From NCBI GenBank assembly GCA_032622095.1, contig CP136063.1, forward strand, positions 90,123,980-90,187,979: a stretch of 64,000 nucleotides of DNA, written 5' to 3'. Source of the stretch: Siphonodentalium dalli. Taxonomy: Eukaryota > Mollusca > Scaphopoda > Gadilida > Siphonodentaliidae. How positions within the stretch are numbered: position 1 is the stretch's first letter; the number at the start of each line of letters is the position of its first letter. Below the pieces are notes generated by a model that was given only the letters and a program-made list of their open reading frames with translations, had not been told where the DNA came from and ran no database searches. This document shows, one piece after another, positions 47,027 to 58,908 of the stretch. The translations under genes and the position numbers were made by a program.

Positions 47027-47489
47027 GTACCCATATGTTAAAATTATACCTTCATTGCCAAATATTCAAGATACTGAGGGAGAATGGTAGAAAAAACGCC
47101 TAGCATTTTACATATAAGATATTTGAAAGTTTTCAAACCAAGCTGTTTTAACCAAATTTGAATCGTGTAAAGAATTGAACTTCGATTATTCGCAGGACCC
47201 TGATGTCTGCAGTTATGTTTAATTGAGATGTTGCTCAGTCTTGTATGAGCACATCATGAGTGTTATTTCATGAGTGTTAATTCGTGAGTGTTATTCCTCA
47301 TGTTTATTGTGATAAATTCTGTGATACTTACAATTGTTGCCTCTCAAAATGTATTCACATATGTATATATTGTTTCTCTACAGACGAATGCAGCTTGATA
47401 ATTTATTAGAAGATGCTTTCAGGAAGAGTTTGACAAACTAATATGTTCAAGAAACATTTGGCATAAATAAATCAAACAAATTTAATAAT

Positions 47490-47700
47490 ATATTTACACA
47501 CACACATGCATATGTGCTGTGGAACATGAATGCAGGCCATTGGTTGATCGAAATTATGTCATGTGTCGTCACATGGTGACCCCTACTTGTTTCCATATTG
47601 TGTAGAGTCAACTTGCAACGAGCTACAAGAATAATGTTGGAATTGGGCAGTAAAGCTCTAATTATATATAATGGATCACAGATCTGTATTTTAAAATGAA
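47490..47700. repeat. Dispersed repeat L, second copy
   Basis: ACACACACACATGCATATGT ... GAACATGAATGCAGGCCATT GGTTG matches 28535-28700. It lies downstream of CCDC24. Confidence 0.6.
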
Positions 47701-48346
47701 CTTTGGAAGTTAGGGACATGAAGTGCACATGTTTTTATATGACGGTTTTTTTTTTTAAAGGGGGATATATTATGTTATTGGTCTGTCTGTCCATGTGTCT
47801 GTCTGTCGTTTGATTTTGGTTTCCAGATGATAACTTTAGATAGACTAAATGTACTGTAATGAAATTTGTAATGTTGGCTTACTGGCACAAAATACAGATC
47901 AAGTTCGAATTCGGGTTCTGCCCACCAATTTCCACAAGAGTTATGGCCTTTTTGTTGGAATTACCACTGACATATTTTGCCACGCCCTTGTTAATTATTG
48001 TTCATCATCATAAACATTATCAGAATGTTGAAATATGGATATGCATTTACATAAGATTCAGTGTACAGCCCTGCAAATATGGATCTACCCTCAAATAAAT
48101 TTAGTGATCTGATGTCGACATCTGATGCCAATCAAATCAAACCAGCAAACGAAGAAAGCATGAAATCACAAGACAGATCTCAAATGCTCAATTATGAAAC
48201 CTTGTGAGTATTCGTTGCAGGGACCTGCCTGGGTGGCAATTTGGGAGACGTCGTCTCCCTAAAATATGCCACTTCTCCCTATTTTTGTTCCAAGGCAGAA
48301 GTGACTTCTCTCTCATACACCAGTATGCATATGTCACAACAGCATA

Positions 48347-48462
48347 CAGTAATGCTCTAATTAATCGACTCCTTAACGACAGCAGAATTATGGGTAACTT
48401 TTCAGAATTACCCATAATTCTGCTGCCGTTAAGAAGTCGATTAATTAGAGCATTACTGTATT
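48347..48462. mobile_element. Family D MITE, minimal form
   Basis: A 116-bp palindrome CAGTAATGCTCTAATTAATC ... GATTAATTAGAGCATTACTG. Paired substitutions on both arms (GCTCTAATTAATC) keep the symmetry. Confidence 0.9.
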
Positions 48463-49050
48463 TAAGTATGTTTACTGATTATAATGGGGTTCTTACTCAC
48501 TAAAATGGATTTATAAATGGGCTCTTGTGTTGCATAATACTTTTTGGATAATTGAAGGGTAATGTTGGGGTGTAAATTGAACTTCAGCCATTGTTGTTTC
48601 TCCCTGATATTAGTCCACTTATATCTAATAACCAAACAGGGAGAATTTTAAACCTCTAGGCTAATCGCTGATTCATTGATGAGAAAACAGTAAATGTAGG
48701 CAGAAAGAAACTGGCATTCACAAGGCTTAACATAACCAGCAACAAACCGAAAACTGGAATAACTGAAATGGTGACATGGGAAAAATAACCTCAATTCATT
48801 TGATCCCGAATTTCTAATATTAATTGTATATTCCGACTAAACATCTCACTACTATAAAATGCGGAACAGCTGTCACTTATCCTTTTTCGGGCATGCGTGA
48901 GTTCCTGATTGCAGAGGTTACAAGTTAGAGCACAAAGCAACCATTTTGTGGAATTATTGCCATTTTGATGATAAGACAACCTGAAACGGGAGAGTTACTT
49001 ATTTTGAGGTGTATAGTTCACAAAATATTCATGTAGCTAGTTTTTGTCTA

Positions 49051-49848
49051 TATCAGGCCTGCGAATATTGAGCTAGACATTTGCAGAATGAGCTCCCCAG
49101 AGGGTGAATTTAGTGTTGCTGCACAGTGGGCTAGCATCACTGAAATTCATCCCCTGGAGACCTCATTCTGCATGGCCTCAGATTTCATTTTCCAGATGAT
49201 GAATATTGTGCACCCATTGGGCTACTCGATTATGCAATGTAACATCTGCCAATTTGGGGCTATAGAGAAACTACTAAACTAAAAAAATTAAAAAGAATCT
49301 TTGTAAAGAATTTTTTTAAAGAAACTTAAAAACTTGTTAAAGGTACTCAATCTGATTCGATGGTCCCCATATCATCAGATTCCAACAACAACAATGTTTT
49401 TTTTAAATGCCGCTCCAGTTATCAGAATCGATTCATTGCCCAAAAAAATAATGCTAATCACAGTCAATTATAGTATAAAATTGCCCAAAAAGCCACTTGA
49501 TTTTAGAGTTATCCATCTTCATCTGCAATTTGATCCGAGACCATCTTCTTGTCGACCTTTTACTAGGCCACTAAAAATTATCAGTGGTGAAAAATAATAG
49601 ATTTCAAAAATTGATATCTGATCACTCTGAACTTTGATGGGTGGGTTCCTCGACTCGAATCAAATAATTTTGACCCACTAAGCCAAGGAAATAGTAATTT
49701 GCAAGCGTTGTTTTGGATTATGCATCTTTAATTTGATAGTATAGATACTTTCTAGAGAAGATGAGGCCTCCAGTGCATTGTAGCCTCACTAAATTCACCC
49801 TCTGGGGACCTCATTCTGGAAATGTCCAGCACCATATTCTCAGGCCTG
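49051..49848. mobile_element. Family A MITE (copy 8) split by a B element
   Basis: CAGGCCTGCGAATATTGAGC ... ACATTTGCAGAATGAG on the left. The right part resumes at 49732 (TTTGATAGTATAGATACTTT) and ends ATTCTCAGGCCTG. Confidence 0.8.
49337..49731. mobile_element. Family B MITE (copy 9), nested in family A
   Basis: TTAAAGGTACTCAATCTGAT ... TTGGATTATGCATCTTTAA, with TTAA at both edges. Confidence 0.88.
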
Positions 49849-50081
49849 TCTATATACTATGTATGTAGTTATCATTGAGTCATTTTATTGTTACCGATTA
49901 TTAATGTACACATGATGAGTTTTTATATATTTATTGAAATATTTATTTGATTTGTCTGTGATTGTATTTAATATGATGAGCTTATTGGAATGAACACAAT
50001 AATCACTGAGTTATTTGCGTCACATCAATCTTCTCCATTTACTACTGAGAATTCACCAGAAATATGAGCAGTGATAGTTCA

Positions 50082-50406
50082 TTGTCCCCCGACGTTCTGA
50101 CAGAAAAGGGGAGGCTATAGAAACGGGCTCTGTCCGGCCATTCATCCATCAGTCCGTCCGTTCGTCCGTCTGTCACACGTTTGAGTACCTTCATGGTGTA
50201 ATCATTTCCTTCTACAGTTTTCATCCCAGAGATTTGAAACTTCAGAATATTGTTGCCCATATATTGAAGATGTACAACCTGTATATAGATGACGGAAGAA
50301 AAAAATTTTGACGGAGTTATTAACCCTTTTCAACTTAGAACATTTCAACATTTTTTTTTATTTCTTTAACAAAGCGGCATTGACTTGCCACGTTGTCGGG
50401 GGACAC
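50082..50406. mobile_element. GTCCCCCGAC element M (copy 1)
   Basis: TGTCCCCCGACGTTCTG and CCACGTTGTCGGGGGACA form short TIRs. GGCTATAGAAACGGGCTCTG TCCG, CCGTCCGTTCGTCCGTCTGT and CATATATTGAAGATGTACAA are inside. An inverted copy lies at 55884. Confidence 0.6.
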
Positions 50407-50718
50407 TGTGTTCGGCTGACCTTTTATTCACAGGTCCCCAGAACTAAATCCTATAGGATTAAGTACTATTGGGGGTGGGGTAAGTTTTTGTTCTGGGGAT
50501 CTGTGCTTTTATTGTGATTAGGGACCTGTGAAGCTTTGGGATTCAATTCGCAAATTAGGCTGCTGATTTGATTTGATTTAATCATAGGATTCAAATATTT
50601 TCAAATCACCCTTCTTGGCCTTTTTGTGGATGAAAAAGAACAACGAGGTTGAAGATGTCTTCTTCTAAATTTCAAATTTAACTATAGTCTGTTTTAATAG
50701 TGCCTGAAAATTTAGCCT

Positions 50719-51162
50719 TTAAAGATGCATTATACAAATTAAAGCTCCTACATTACTATTTCTTTGGCTTCGGGGGTAAAAAATATTAGATTCGAGTCGA
50801 GGAACCCACCCATCAAAGAGTGATCAGATGTCAATTTTTTAAGTTTATTATTTCTTGAGATAATTATTTGTGGGCCAGAAAAATGTCATCAAACGGACGG
50901 TCTCAGACAAAATTGCAAACGAAGATGGATAAATATAAAATCAAGTGGTAATATGGCCAAATTTTCTGATATTCAAGTGATATTACGGCCATATTTCGTT
51001 GATAAATAACATGTTTTGGGAATTTTGATACCATAGTTGACAGTGGTTAGCATTATTTTGTTGCAATTTATCGATTCTGATAAACTAAAGCGTATTTTGA
51101 AGAAATGTTGTTGCTGTATCTTGATTATATGGGGACCGTCTGATCGGATTGACTACGTTTAA
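50719..51162. mobile_element. Family B MITE (copy 10)
   Basis: TTAAAGATGCATTATACAAA ... ATCGGATTGACTACGTTTAA. Confidence 0.85.
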
Positions 51163-52059
51163 CTTGCTGGTTTAGTCTTGCTGCATTGATTTGTACCATA
51201 ACTCCCGAGTCCCAACAGCGTGACAGTAATACAGTGTAGGGAGTCATTGGAAATATTAAAAACATTTTACAAATATGAACATTCTTGATTAATCAGAGAT
51301 ATGTTCGTCTGGGCATTCTTGAAATGTACTTGCAGACTTACAATGTTCATAATTTTCAAAACTGTCCCAAGTTTTATAATTTTGTTTTATGTCTGAAACT
51401 TACAGCGGTTCGTTGTAATGTGATCCATCACCCATCCGACGCCCTTGTAATTACATACCCCATTTTTCCCCCAATACACAAAGTAATACTGCTGAATTTG
51501 GTCTTTATCCCATGGCTTTGGACAATAAATTTTCCAGGTTCACAAAACTGGTATTACATTGAGCAGGTTCGCTGAAACTGGTAGATTGATACCCAGGTCT
51601 GGCTCATGCGTATATTCTATTCAAGATTCATTTCTTGAATCTCACCCCTGATTCTATTTGGGATTCGATTCAAGTATAAATCCTGATTCGCAGTTCCAGT
51701 TCCCGTTAGATCACTGAAGTTGAGCCAAATGCAGATGAGTGTTGCTGGATTCAGGGTATGTCTCTTTCCACAAATATCGCTTCGTGAAATGAGATCCACT
51801 GACCTTTGACAGCAATATACTAACAGTTGTTTCAAATTATCCTGCAGTTTGTCTCCTTGGGCTAAAGATTTTGTCTTGTACCGTTCGTGCCTCGTATCAG
51901 CCATACTTTCACATGAGTACCTTGTGGGGAGTTGATTGATATGATCAGTATGATATACTGATATGGGTACAAGCTCATTACAGCACAGGTCTGCTTCCTC
52001 ATTGGATGACAGCACTTAATCACTGTAAATCACATTGAAACAAACATCATAAATTTCAA

Positions 52060-52366
52060 TTAACCCTTTCTATGCTATATACTCATTGATGAGTAGTTAT
52101 CCTTTAGGAGATGTTGAACTTATTATCTGAACTGCAAATAGTGTGTCTGTCATTTGCAGCATGAGGTCCCCAGTGGGTGAATTTAGTGATGCTGTCCCGC
52201 ACAGCGAACTAGCATCCCCAAATTCACCCTCTGGGGAGCTTATTCTGCTTTGGCAGTGAGAGCTTTCCGATGAATGGCAACAAGCCATATTTCCGACTAA
52301 ATTCTGAAAAATTTACCCATAATTCTGCTGTGGTTAAGGAGTCTATTATTTAGGGCATTACTGTAT
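52060..52366. mobile_element. Mosaic of partial C, A and D MITEs
   Basis: C (52060-52133, TTAACCCTTTCTATGCT...) runs into A (52134-52252, CAAATAGTGTGTCTGTCATT TGCAG...), which runs into the right half of D (52253-52366, GTGAGAGCTTTCCGATGAAT ... GGGCATTACTG). Confidence 0.8.
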
Positions 52367-52691
52367 CCCACTTTTCGACTTAGAATCGTTAGCAATGTAC
52401 TTAATTTTGTGCAAGCTTGTACTCCCTTGTTTCCTGGTCAATTTCTATGAAATTTGGCACAGATATTAATCACCATGGCAACCTGTAAACCTGCAATTAC
52501 GAGATTGGTTGGACATATTTTAGTTATCATATAGTGTCCCTGCTTCCAAATTATGTATACATAATAATTTTAATAGCCCATGTGTACTGTTGGGGGGGGG
52601 GGTGTATCCTTAGTCCCATTGGGACAGTCACACCTCTAGTTTTCTATATAAATCTCCTGGGACATAATTATGTTCTCTTGAGATTACTGTA

Positions 52692-52893
52692 TTAACCCTT
52701 TCTATACTGAATGGATTCTCCCACCCAGTTATAAAAGTATATATTGGAATGGTCTATTTTTATGTTTAGAGGTATGTTCATGTAATAAAAGCAGACAACA
52801 AACTGATGAAAATGTAATACAAGTGCAGAAGTATTCATATTCATTGGAGGGAAATGTTCAGATACAAAGTTCAATAAATGATCTAAAGATTAA
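52692..52893. mobile_element. Family C MITE, partial
   Basis: TTAACCCTTTCTATACTGAA TGGATTCTCCCACC on the left; the second half stops after GTTCAGATACAAAGTTCAAT. Confidence 0.75.
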
Positions 52894-53842
52894 GCAATGC
52901 CATTTGATCATATGCGATCCATGTATAGGGAGTAAGTTTAACATACATGTGATTCCAAAATATTAAAATCTATGCTGCTCTCTATACATGCATGTTGATA
53001 AATGCATGTATAGTAAACAAAAATTTATGATCTCTCATTTCTTGGTATATTGGTGAACCCCACCACCCCAACTTTTCATAAGCTTCCAATTACAGAAAAA
53101 TTGGCTTGGGCCCTGACAGTTCATTAAAAATTTATTAGGGTTTTTAAGGTCCTTCATTTTTGGCTGGGATTATTCATGTTATTGGAATTATAACTTTTTG
53201 GATTTAAATTTTATGCAAATTTAATCCTATGATTGTGAGTCCAAAAGTAGGAATTTTATTGCCAAACAAGTGTACTACACCTCTGAGGTGAGTATCTGTT
53301 GTAAATTCAACGGGTGCCAATTTAGTATGGTATGGTCGTACCTTAACATTGAATGGGTCACTTTTGTAAATAGACCTATGTCACCAAAGTGTTCAGCCCT
53401 GGACCATAGCAAATGGGTTAACATAAATTATGGTTCGATATCTCCTATAGCTTCCATATATCATGGTAAGAGTTTAACAAATCATTCAGCACACAACAAG
53501 CCATTCACTACGACTATACATTACCCATTAAAATTGAATTGATCGATAGTTTTCCACTTAGCCCTCTGATAAAACCCCATGGAGCACCGTGTCTCCCAGG
53601 TCGGCTGCTCTATTCTTCTGATTTGTTATGGAAAAAATTCTACAAACAAGTAAACACAATGGAGCTTTTGAATTTTAAAGCTACCACATTGATATGATAA
53701 CGTATAAACGTTTAAAATATGGACATGGCTATAAAGAGCAGTATGTATACATATTCACCTTTATACTGATCTTCAGCCACTCCTGTAAATTAATGACTGG
53801 TTATCATTTTATCCTTCTTTTCTACATTCTCTGGTCCAGTTC
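52894..53842. other. No recognised feature
   Basis: A 90-codon frame at 53270-53542 lacks family resemblance or splice context. Nothing else was seen. Confidence 0.4.
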
Positions 53843-54173
53843 AAGCTTGGTAATATGGTGTCTGACATTTACAGAATGAGGTCCCCAGAGTGTGAATTTA
53901 GTGACGCTATCCCACACAGTGGGCTTGTGTCACCAAATTCACCCTCTGGTGACCTCATTCTACTTAGGCCTCAATGTATTTTATCTTCTGCAAAATGTCT
54001 ATAAATGATATAGAAACTGAACAGAAGGGAAAAGTAACTAAAAACCATGTTAATTTGAGGCTATATATACTTCCCAGAAGATAAGGCCTAAGCAGAGTTA
54101 GGTCACCACTGTGGGGTAGCATACCCTCTGGGGACATCATTCTTCAAGTGTCAGACACACTATATCCAGGCTT
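53843..54173. mobile_element. Family A MITE (copy 9)
   Basis: AAGCTTGGTAATATGGTGTC TGACATTTACAG ... CAAGTGTCAGACACACTATA TCCAGGCTT. The right inner palindrome is reduced. Confidence 0.82.
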
Positions 54174-54328
54174 GGTGGTTGGAAATTCATAAATGATCCA
54201 CACCATCATCAACAAGTACATGAAAATATAAATTGACTTTGTTCTTATTTTCATTTTTATTAATAATTGTGTCCTTTTGACGTGCCCCGCCCCCTCCCCA
54301 CCAGTCTGCTCTTATATGCGCCGTCCCT

Positions 54329-54409
54329 CTATATGCGCCTGCTATATGTCATGGTAATATACAAGCTCTTGTACATACTACCATGACATATAACAGGCGC
54401 TATATATAG
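54329..54409. repeat. 81-bp palindrome
   Basis: CTATATGCGCCTGCTATATG TCATGG ... CCATGACATATAACAGGCGC TATATATAG, with a second inner inverted step at ACAAGCTCTTGT. Confidence 0.8.
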
Positions 54410-54546
54410 TGACGTCGCATAATGGCAGTGATTTTTGGGGGCAGTGGAGTCCTTACAACCCCATATATTGGAAAAATGCTATTCCCTTGAATAGACCTGT
54501 CACCTGTGCCCCCATATCCACCAGATTTAATTTATTTGCACTTACC

Positions 54547-55019
54547 GGTGATATAAACATCGTTTTAGGGGCATTGATTTTAATCGACATTTTAAACCTT
54601 CTGCATGTAATTGCTCTTTACAATGCATCGCATCCTTCTGATAATTGGTGACCTTCAAAGTGCCATTTGACAGCCACCAATTAGTGACTGAAAGCTCGAC
54701 CGAAACCTCTCTCAACACATTGTGATGAGATGGAAAGGGAGTACCAAACGGATCTTCATTTATGGCAAATATAGATAATGTGCTATCAAATGACTCCCAT
54801 AATCGGTCACCATTTTCCAGGTTGTGAAATTTGAACGACAATACCTCCTTGTTTGGATAACTCATTATAGTCTAATACACTATGTATAGGAACTGTAACA
54901 TCGGAAGTCGTTCTATCGTCGGTTTGTGATGGTTCTTGACTGATTTGTGACGATTCCTTATGATCCAAATTATACATTTTAGCAACTTTTTGACTGTTAA
55001 AACGCAAGTTTGGAGCCAT
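54547..55019 (-). pseudogene. Hypothetical coding exon with a frame break
   Basis: On the minus strand, ATG 55019 opens a hydrophilic 70-codon frame (MAPNLRFNSQKVAKMYNLDH ... PIHSVLDYNELSKQ). A second frame overlaps it from 54865 (NLENGDRLWESFDSTLSIFA ... REVSVELSVTNWW) and ends at a GTAAGT donor (54546). The two frames differ by one base and overlap by about 55 nt, where no intron of workable size fits. Both look coding in composition. Either one gene carries a frameshift (pseudogene or sequence error), or only the second frame is real. No family was recognised. Confidence 0.35.
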
Positions 55020-55883
55020 CTAGCTGATAATTCGATTAATTTTTCCATTCCCCTCACAATCGGTGGCCCCAACGATCGTAATAATAACGAAAATTTCATT
55101 GTGCAAGTCATAACGACGAAACCCGCGATTTTTTTATATATGTTTGGGTTTCCTCCTGATCGGGTCGGTTCTCTCCCCATTTGATCGGTTATATACGGGT
55201 AATACTGTGGCTAATATTTGCCAGGAAACATGGTTCAAACTGACCATGTCGTGAAATTAACCAAAGATAAACACAACAAAATATGCATTAAGTTGAAATT
55301 TGCACCACTTGCCATCAATTTCGATGAATTACACTGCCTTCCTATACTTATTCAATAACCTGTGTTACGCCCATCAAAATTAACTAGTATGAAAAATAAC
55401 GCGTTTTGTGGGCCCAACATTGCCATGAGTCAATGAAATGTCATAACGCTGGACTTCGGAAAGCGTATACGCGAGCGTAGACGGGATATATAGAGCTTTC
55501 TGTCTTGTATTCTGTGTTGTCTATTTTCGTAGACGCATTTTAATCAGCAAAAAGCCAATACACCCATACAATATTCGGATTTCACAATTTATGAAGTTTA
55601 TGTTGGGCATCCGCTTGCTGGATGCTGATTGTATAGGTTATATATAGGTGCTATCCCACTTGTTCTGCTTTTCACGACAAGCTGACCGGCAATCACTCAG
55701 GGTTTGCTCTAACTTCTAAGTCCCTAGACAGTGAAGCCATGCCACTCAGATTCCTGTTAAGATATTCCTGATTACAACCAATCACACAATGAATCTTATC
55801 CACTCGCCTGTAAGAGGGAATAATTGTTTTACACTAATAAGGGCTATCTTTTGTATTATTAATTAAAATAAAAAGGTCAGCCG

Positions 55884-56187
55884 ACCAGTGTCCCCAGAAA
55901 ACGTGGCAAGTCGATGCCGCTTTGTTAAAGAAATTAACATTTTTTTTTATTATTTTCTAAGTCGAAAAGGGTTAATAACTCCCTAAAAAAACATTTTAAA
56001 AATCCGTCATCTGTATACATGTTGCGCATCTTCAATATATGGGCAACCATATTCTGAAGTTTCGAATCTCTAGGATGAAAACTATAGGAGTTGATTACAC
56101 CATGAAGGTACTCAAAAGTGTGACGGACGGACGGATGGACGGATCCCGTTTCTATAGCCCCCCGAAAATTATTTTTTTGGGGGACAA
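55884..56187. mobile_element. Element M (copy 2), inverted relative to 50082
   Basis: AGTGTCCCCAGAAAACGTGG CAAGTCGATGCCGCTTTGTT ... CCCGTTTCTATAGCCCC ... TTGGGGGACA, the reverse complement of copy 1 with moderate divergence. Confidence 0.6.
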
Positions 56188-56215
56188 TACAAATTGGATG
56201 ATGTGAAAGCAAAAC

Positions 56216-57561
56216 TTGTCACCTGCTATTGACTTTCTATAGTAGCCCCGAACATGCAAGATCACCCGGGGGGGGGGGGCAACTGGTCTTGGGCATGAGT
56301 AGTCACGCGCCCTCATGGATATTCCGGAATGTAAATAATACCGGTAGGCCTACCAATACTAAACCTTTAAAAGTACAGAGCTCAAATTCCTTCATTTGTT
56401 GCATATATTCTGTTGAGTATAAAAGGAGATGTTGCCATAAATGGTCTGATTTAAATTGTGAGAATCTAAATATTAAACAGAATAAAAATTGCTTGTGTAT
56501 ACGTCACGTGTGAAGACCTATACCCGTTCCAACTTTTGAATGGCATATTAGACATTGATTAAACGCCTTTGGCGAAATGATATTTTAATAAGACATGCAT
56601 GTAGGGAGTAACAATTACATGTAACATGATAATTTATAACATTAATATTGTTGCTGCATATACATTACATTGCATTATATTTATAGGCACTTGAATATAG
56701 GTGGAAACAAACGTCGCAGCACTGTGGCCGTAAAGACTGGTCGTAATTTGACCCTGCGATCGTATTGATACTGAATTTACTTCATAGCTAGCCATTTCAT
56801 TTTCTGAATGTCACGATATGACACGGAAGTATTGACTTGTGACAACGGTGAGGTTCAGGTCGTGAACTTCAAACTTTAGCCGCTGTCAGCTACAAACGTC
56901 GGATGATGCATGAGAACGCCATACGTTTTCGAGTACGCATAGATATGATCAATCTTTATCCATACGCCAGAGAACGTCTTACGGTCACCCATACCATCTG
57001 GCCGTTGGTTGCTGCACGACAGTGTCCGGAGCTTTACAATATAGAAGTTCACGATCTAAACCGCCCTCATGTATATAACTTTGGGGGGAGGGGGATTGAA
57101 GGCAATCAAATATGTAATTAAGAATCCCAGACATTAATTTATAGAGCTGTCCCAACATTATGTATAGTACGTTCGAGTGGGATGGTCCCGTGGTTAGCTC
57201 ACTTTGAAGAATTCAGTACGAACCTTTATATTCCGATACAGTTTAAATGGTCTTTTGAGTTTAACAAGACCATTTTTTCTGCATATAATAGTAATTCTGC
57301 GAACTAAAGACGCATGCGATATGAACTCAGCACGGGAAATCGCCGACCCTACGTGCATGACTGATTTGAAGTTGCATGCATTTTGTGGATAAGAAGCCCC
57401 TGATATGGAGGGCGACGCTGTCCACAGCCGATGACCGCCATGCATGCCGCCGCAGGCCACATATATATACGTCTGACTTATTTCAGAAGGCATTTGTGTT
57501 CGAGTGGGCGACACTAAATTCTGAAACAACTTGAATTCATGGACTCTTAGCTGTGGGACAC
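56216..57561. other. Intergenic stretch, no gene recognised
   Basis: Short frames at 56903-57121 (+) and 57194-57529 (-) show no family resemblance. A poly-G run lies at 56267. Confidence 0.4.
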
Positions 57562-58049
57562 TTAAAGGTACTCAATCCGATAAAACTCCTCCCAATTACT
57601 ATTTCAATGGCTTCGGGGGTCAAAAATATTTGATTCTAGTCGAGGAAGTCACCCATCAAAGCTCAGATTTGTTAGATATCGATTTTAGAAATCTATTATT
57701 TTTCATTATCGGGAATACTTTCTGGCCCAGAACTCAGTCAAAATTGCGTTATTATTACCACTTGATTTTAGAGTTATCCATCCTTGTCTGTTTGAATAGT
57801 GTTTTGGTGTACACATCTCGCGCAGGTTACGAAACTGACGGCAATTATTAGTACTCATCTCGAGAAACTAACAAATTTCAAAAATCAATATCTAATAACT
57901 CTGAGCTTTGTTTGATGGGTTCCTCGACTCGAATCAAATATTTTTTACCCCCAAAGCCAAAGAAATAGTAATATAGGACCCTCTGATCGGATTGTTGTTG
58001 TTGGAATCTGTTGAGATGGGGACCCTCTGTTCGGATTGAGTACCTTTAA
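57562..58049. mobile_element. Family B MITE (copy 11), long-palindrome form
   Basis: TTAAAGGTACTCAATCCGAT AAAACTCC ... TTCGGATTGAGTACCTTTAA. The right end carries an extra internal GATCGGATTGTTGTTGTTGG repeat. It ends 155 bp from the orphan gene's stop. Confidence 0.87.
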
Positions 58050-58203
58050 TGCATGCGAGAATCGACTGGGCGTTCTTTCATACTGAGAATCATCACTGAA
58101 TGAGAGCAAACTTATATATATATAGACTGTTCCCGAAGTCATGCGTCATCAATTATAAGACCAATGTCCCGTCACATGTTTCACGAAGAAGTATATGGTT
58201 GGG

Positions 58204-58908
58204 TCACAGAACCCAGTTGTTGATCCATAGTTCACATTTCTTTATCGTATCAACAGATTTATCTTTTTGTTTCTGTAAATAGTCCGCAAGATCAGCGGAA
58301 TTCGTAAAAACTGGTTTCTGTTTTGTCCGAATCAAGAACATCGGTGGTTTTTGGAAGTCTTTGTGTTTTAAAGCCGGGTTTGGAATCGCGTCCTCAGTAT
58401 CCGGCAACGATGGACTTTTACTTGACTCGTTCTCCTCCTCGCTTTCTTCCATGATGTGATTCGGAACTTCATTTCTGTAAGGGTGGAGGATCCGGTCTAT
58501 TCGCTGAAGCATCTGATATGTCTTTTCGCGCTCGATTATTTCCGGATCGAACGAAAACTCCTTCGAAACTGAGTCAAGCGCTCTGTTTCTCATCGAAGCA
58601 CGTCGATCACGCGGGGTCGGAGGGGATATAACACGAACAGAACCGTTATGCGTGATGAAACTTGATTTAACGTTCATTTGTCGACGAGGAGAATCTTGGC
58701 CCACCCTGCTCATCACTCCGCCATTGCGTCGGAGTTGTTTCCCTTTAATGAATCGACCTGTAACCCCACCGGCGGCATTGAGTTTGTCTGCCCGGTCCAA
58801 TGTGTTACGAAGTTCATCCGGGATATATACGTCTTTCTCCGTAGTGGCTTCATCGGAACAATGGTCTGGCAACTTAAATAATTGCGATACCAGCAAGGTG
58901 TTGGGTCC
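58204..58908 (-). CDS. Uncharacterised protein, exon 2
   Basis: Encodes residues 72-305, starting GPNTLLVSQLFKLPD right after the TTTTGTAG acceptor. The frame has no ATG at its 5' end before residue 139 or so, which supports its being an internal or terminal exon rather than a free ORF. The stop is TGA at 58206-58204. Confidence 0.85.
   Translation of the reverse strand, partial: GPNTLLVSQLFKLPDHCSDEATTEKDVYIPDELRNTLDRADKLNAAGGVTGRFIKGKQLRRNGGVMSRVGQDSPRRQMNVKSSFITHNGSVRVISPPTPRDRRASMRNRALDSVSKEFSFDPEIIEREKTYQMLQRIDRILHPYRNEVPNHIMEESEEENESSKSPSLPDTEDAIPNPALKHKDFQKPPMFLIRTKQKPVFTNSADLADYLQKQKDKSVDTIKKCELWINNWVL

Noticed and set aside
51617-52015. 132-codon open frame on the minus strand
   Set aside because: It is fairly long and hydrophilic, but I see no family, no splice context and no acceptable neighbours. 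Its 3' end runs into a GATTCGATTC-type repeat. Kept as unproven.
53270-53542. 90-codon open frame on the plus strand
   Set aside because: No family or splice support was seen.
57178-57215. CCGTGGTTAGCTCA, which resembles part of a tRNA A box
   Set aside because: No matching B box or cloverleaf arms follow within tRNA distance.
57194-57529. 111-codon open frame on the minus strand
   Set aside because: No domain resemblance. The composition resembles the surrounding sequence.
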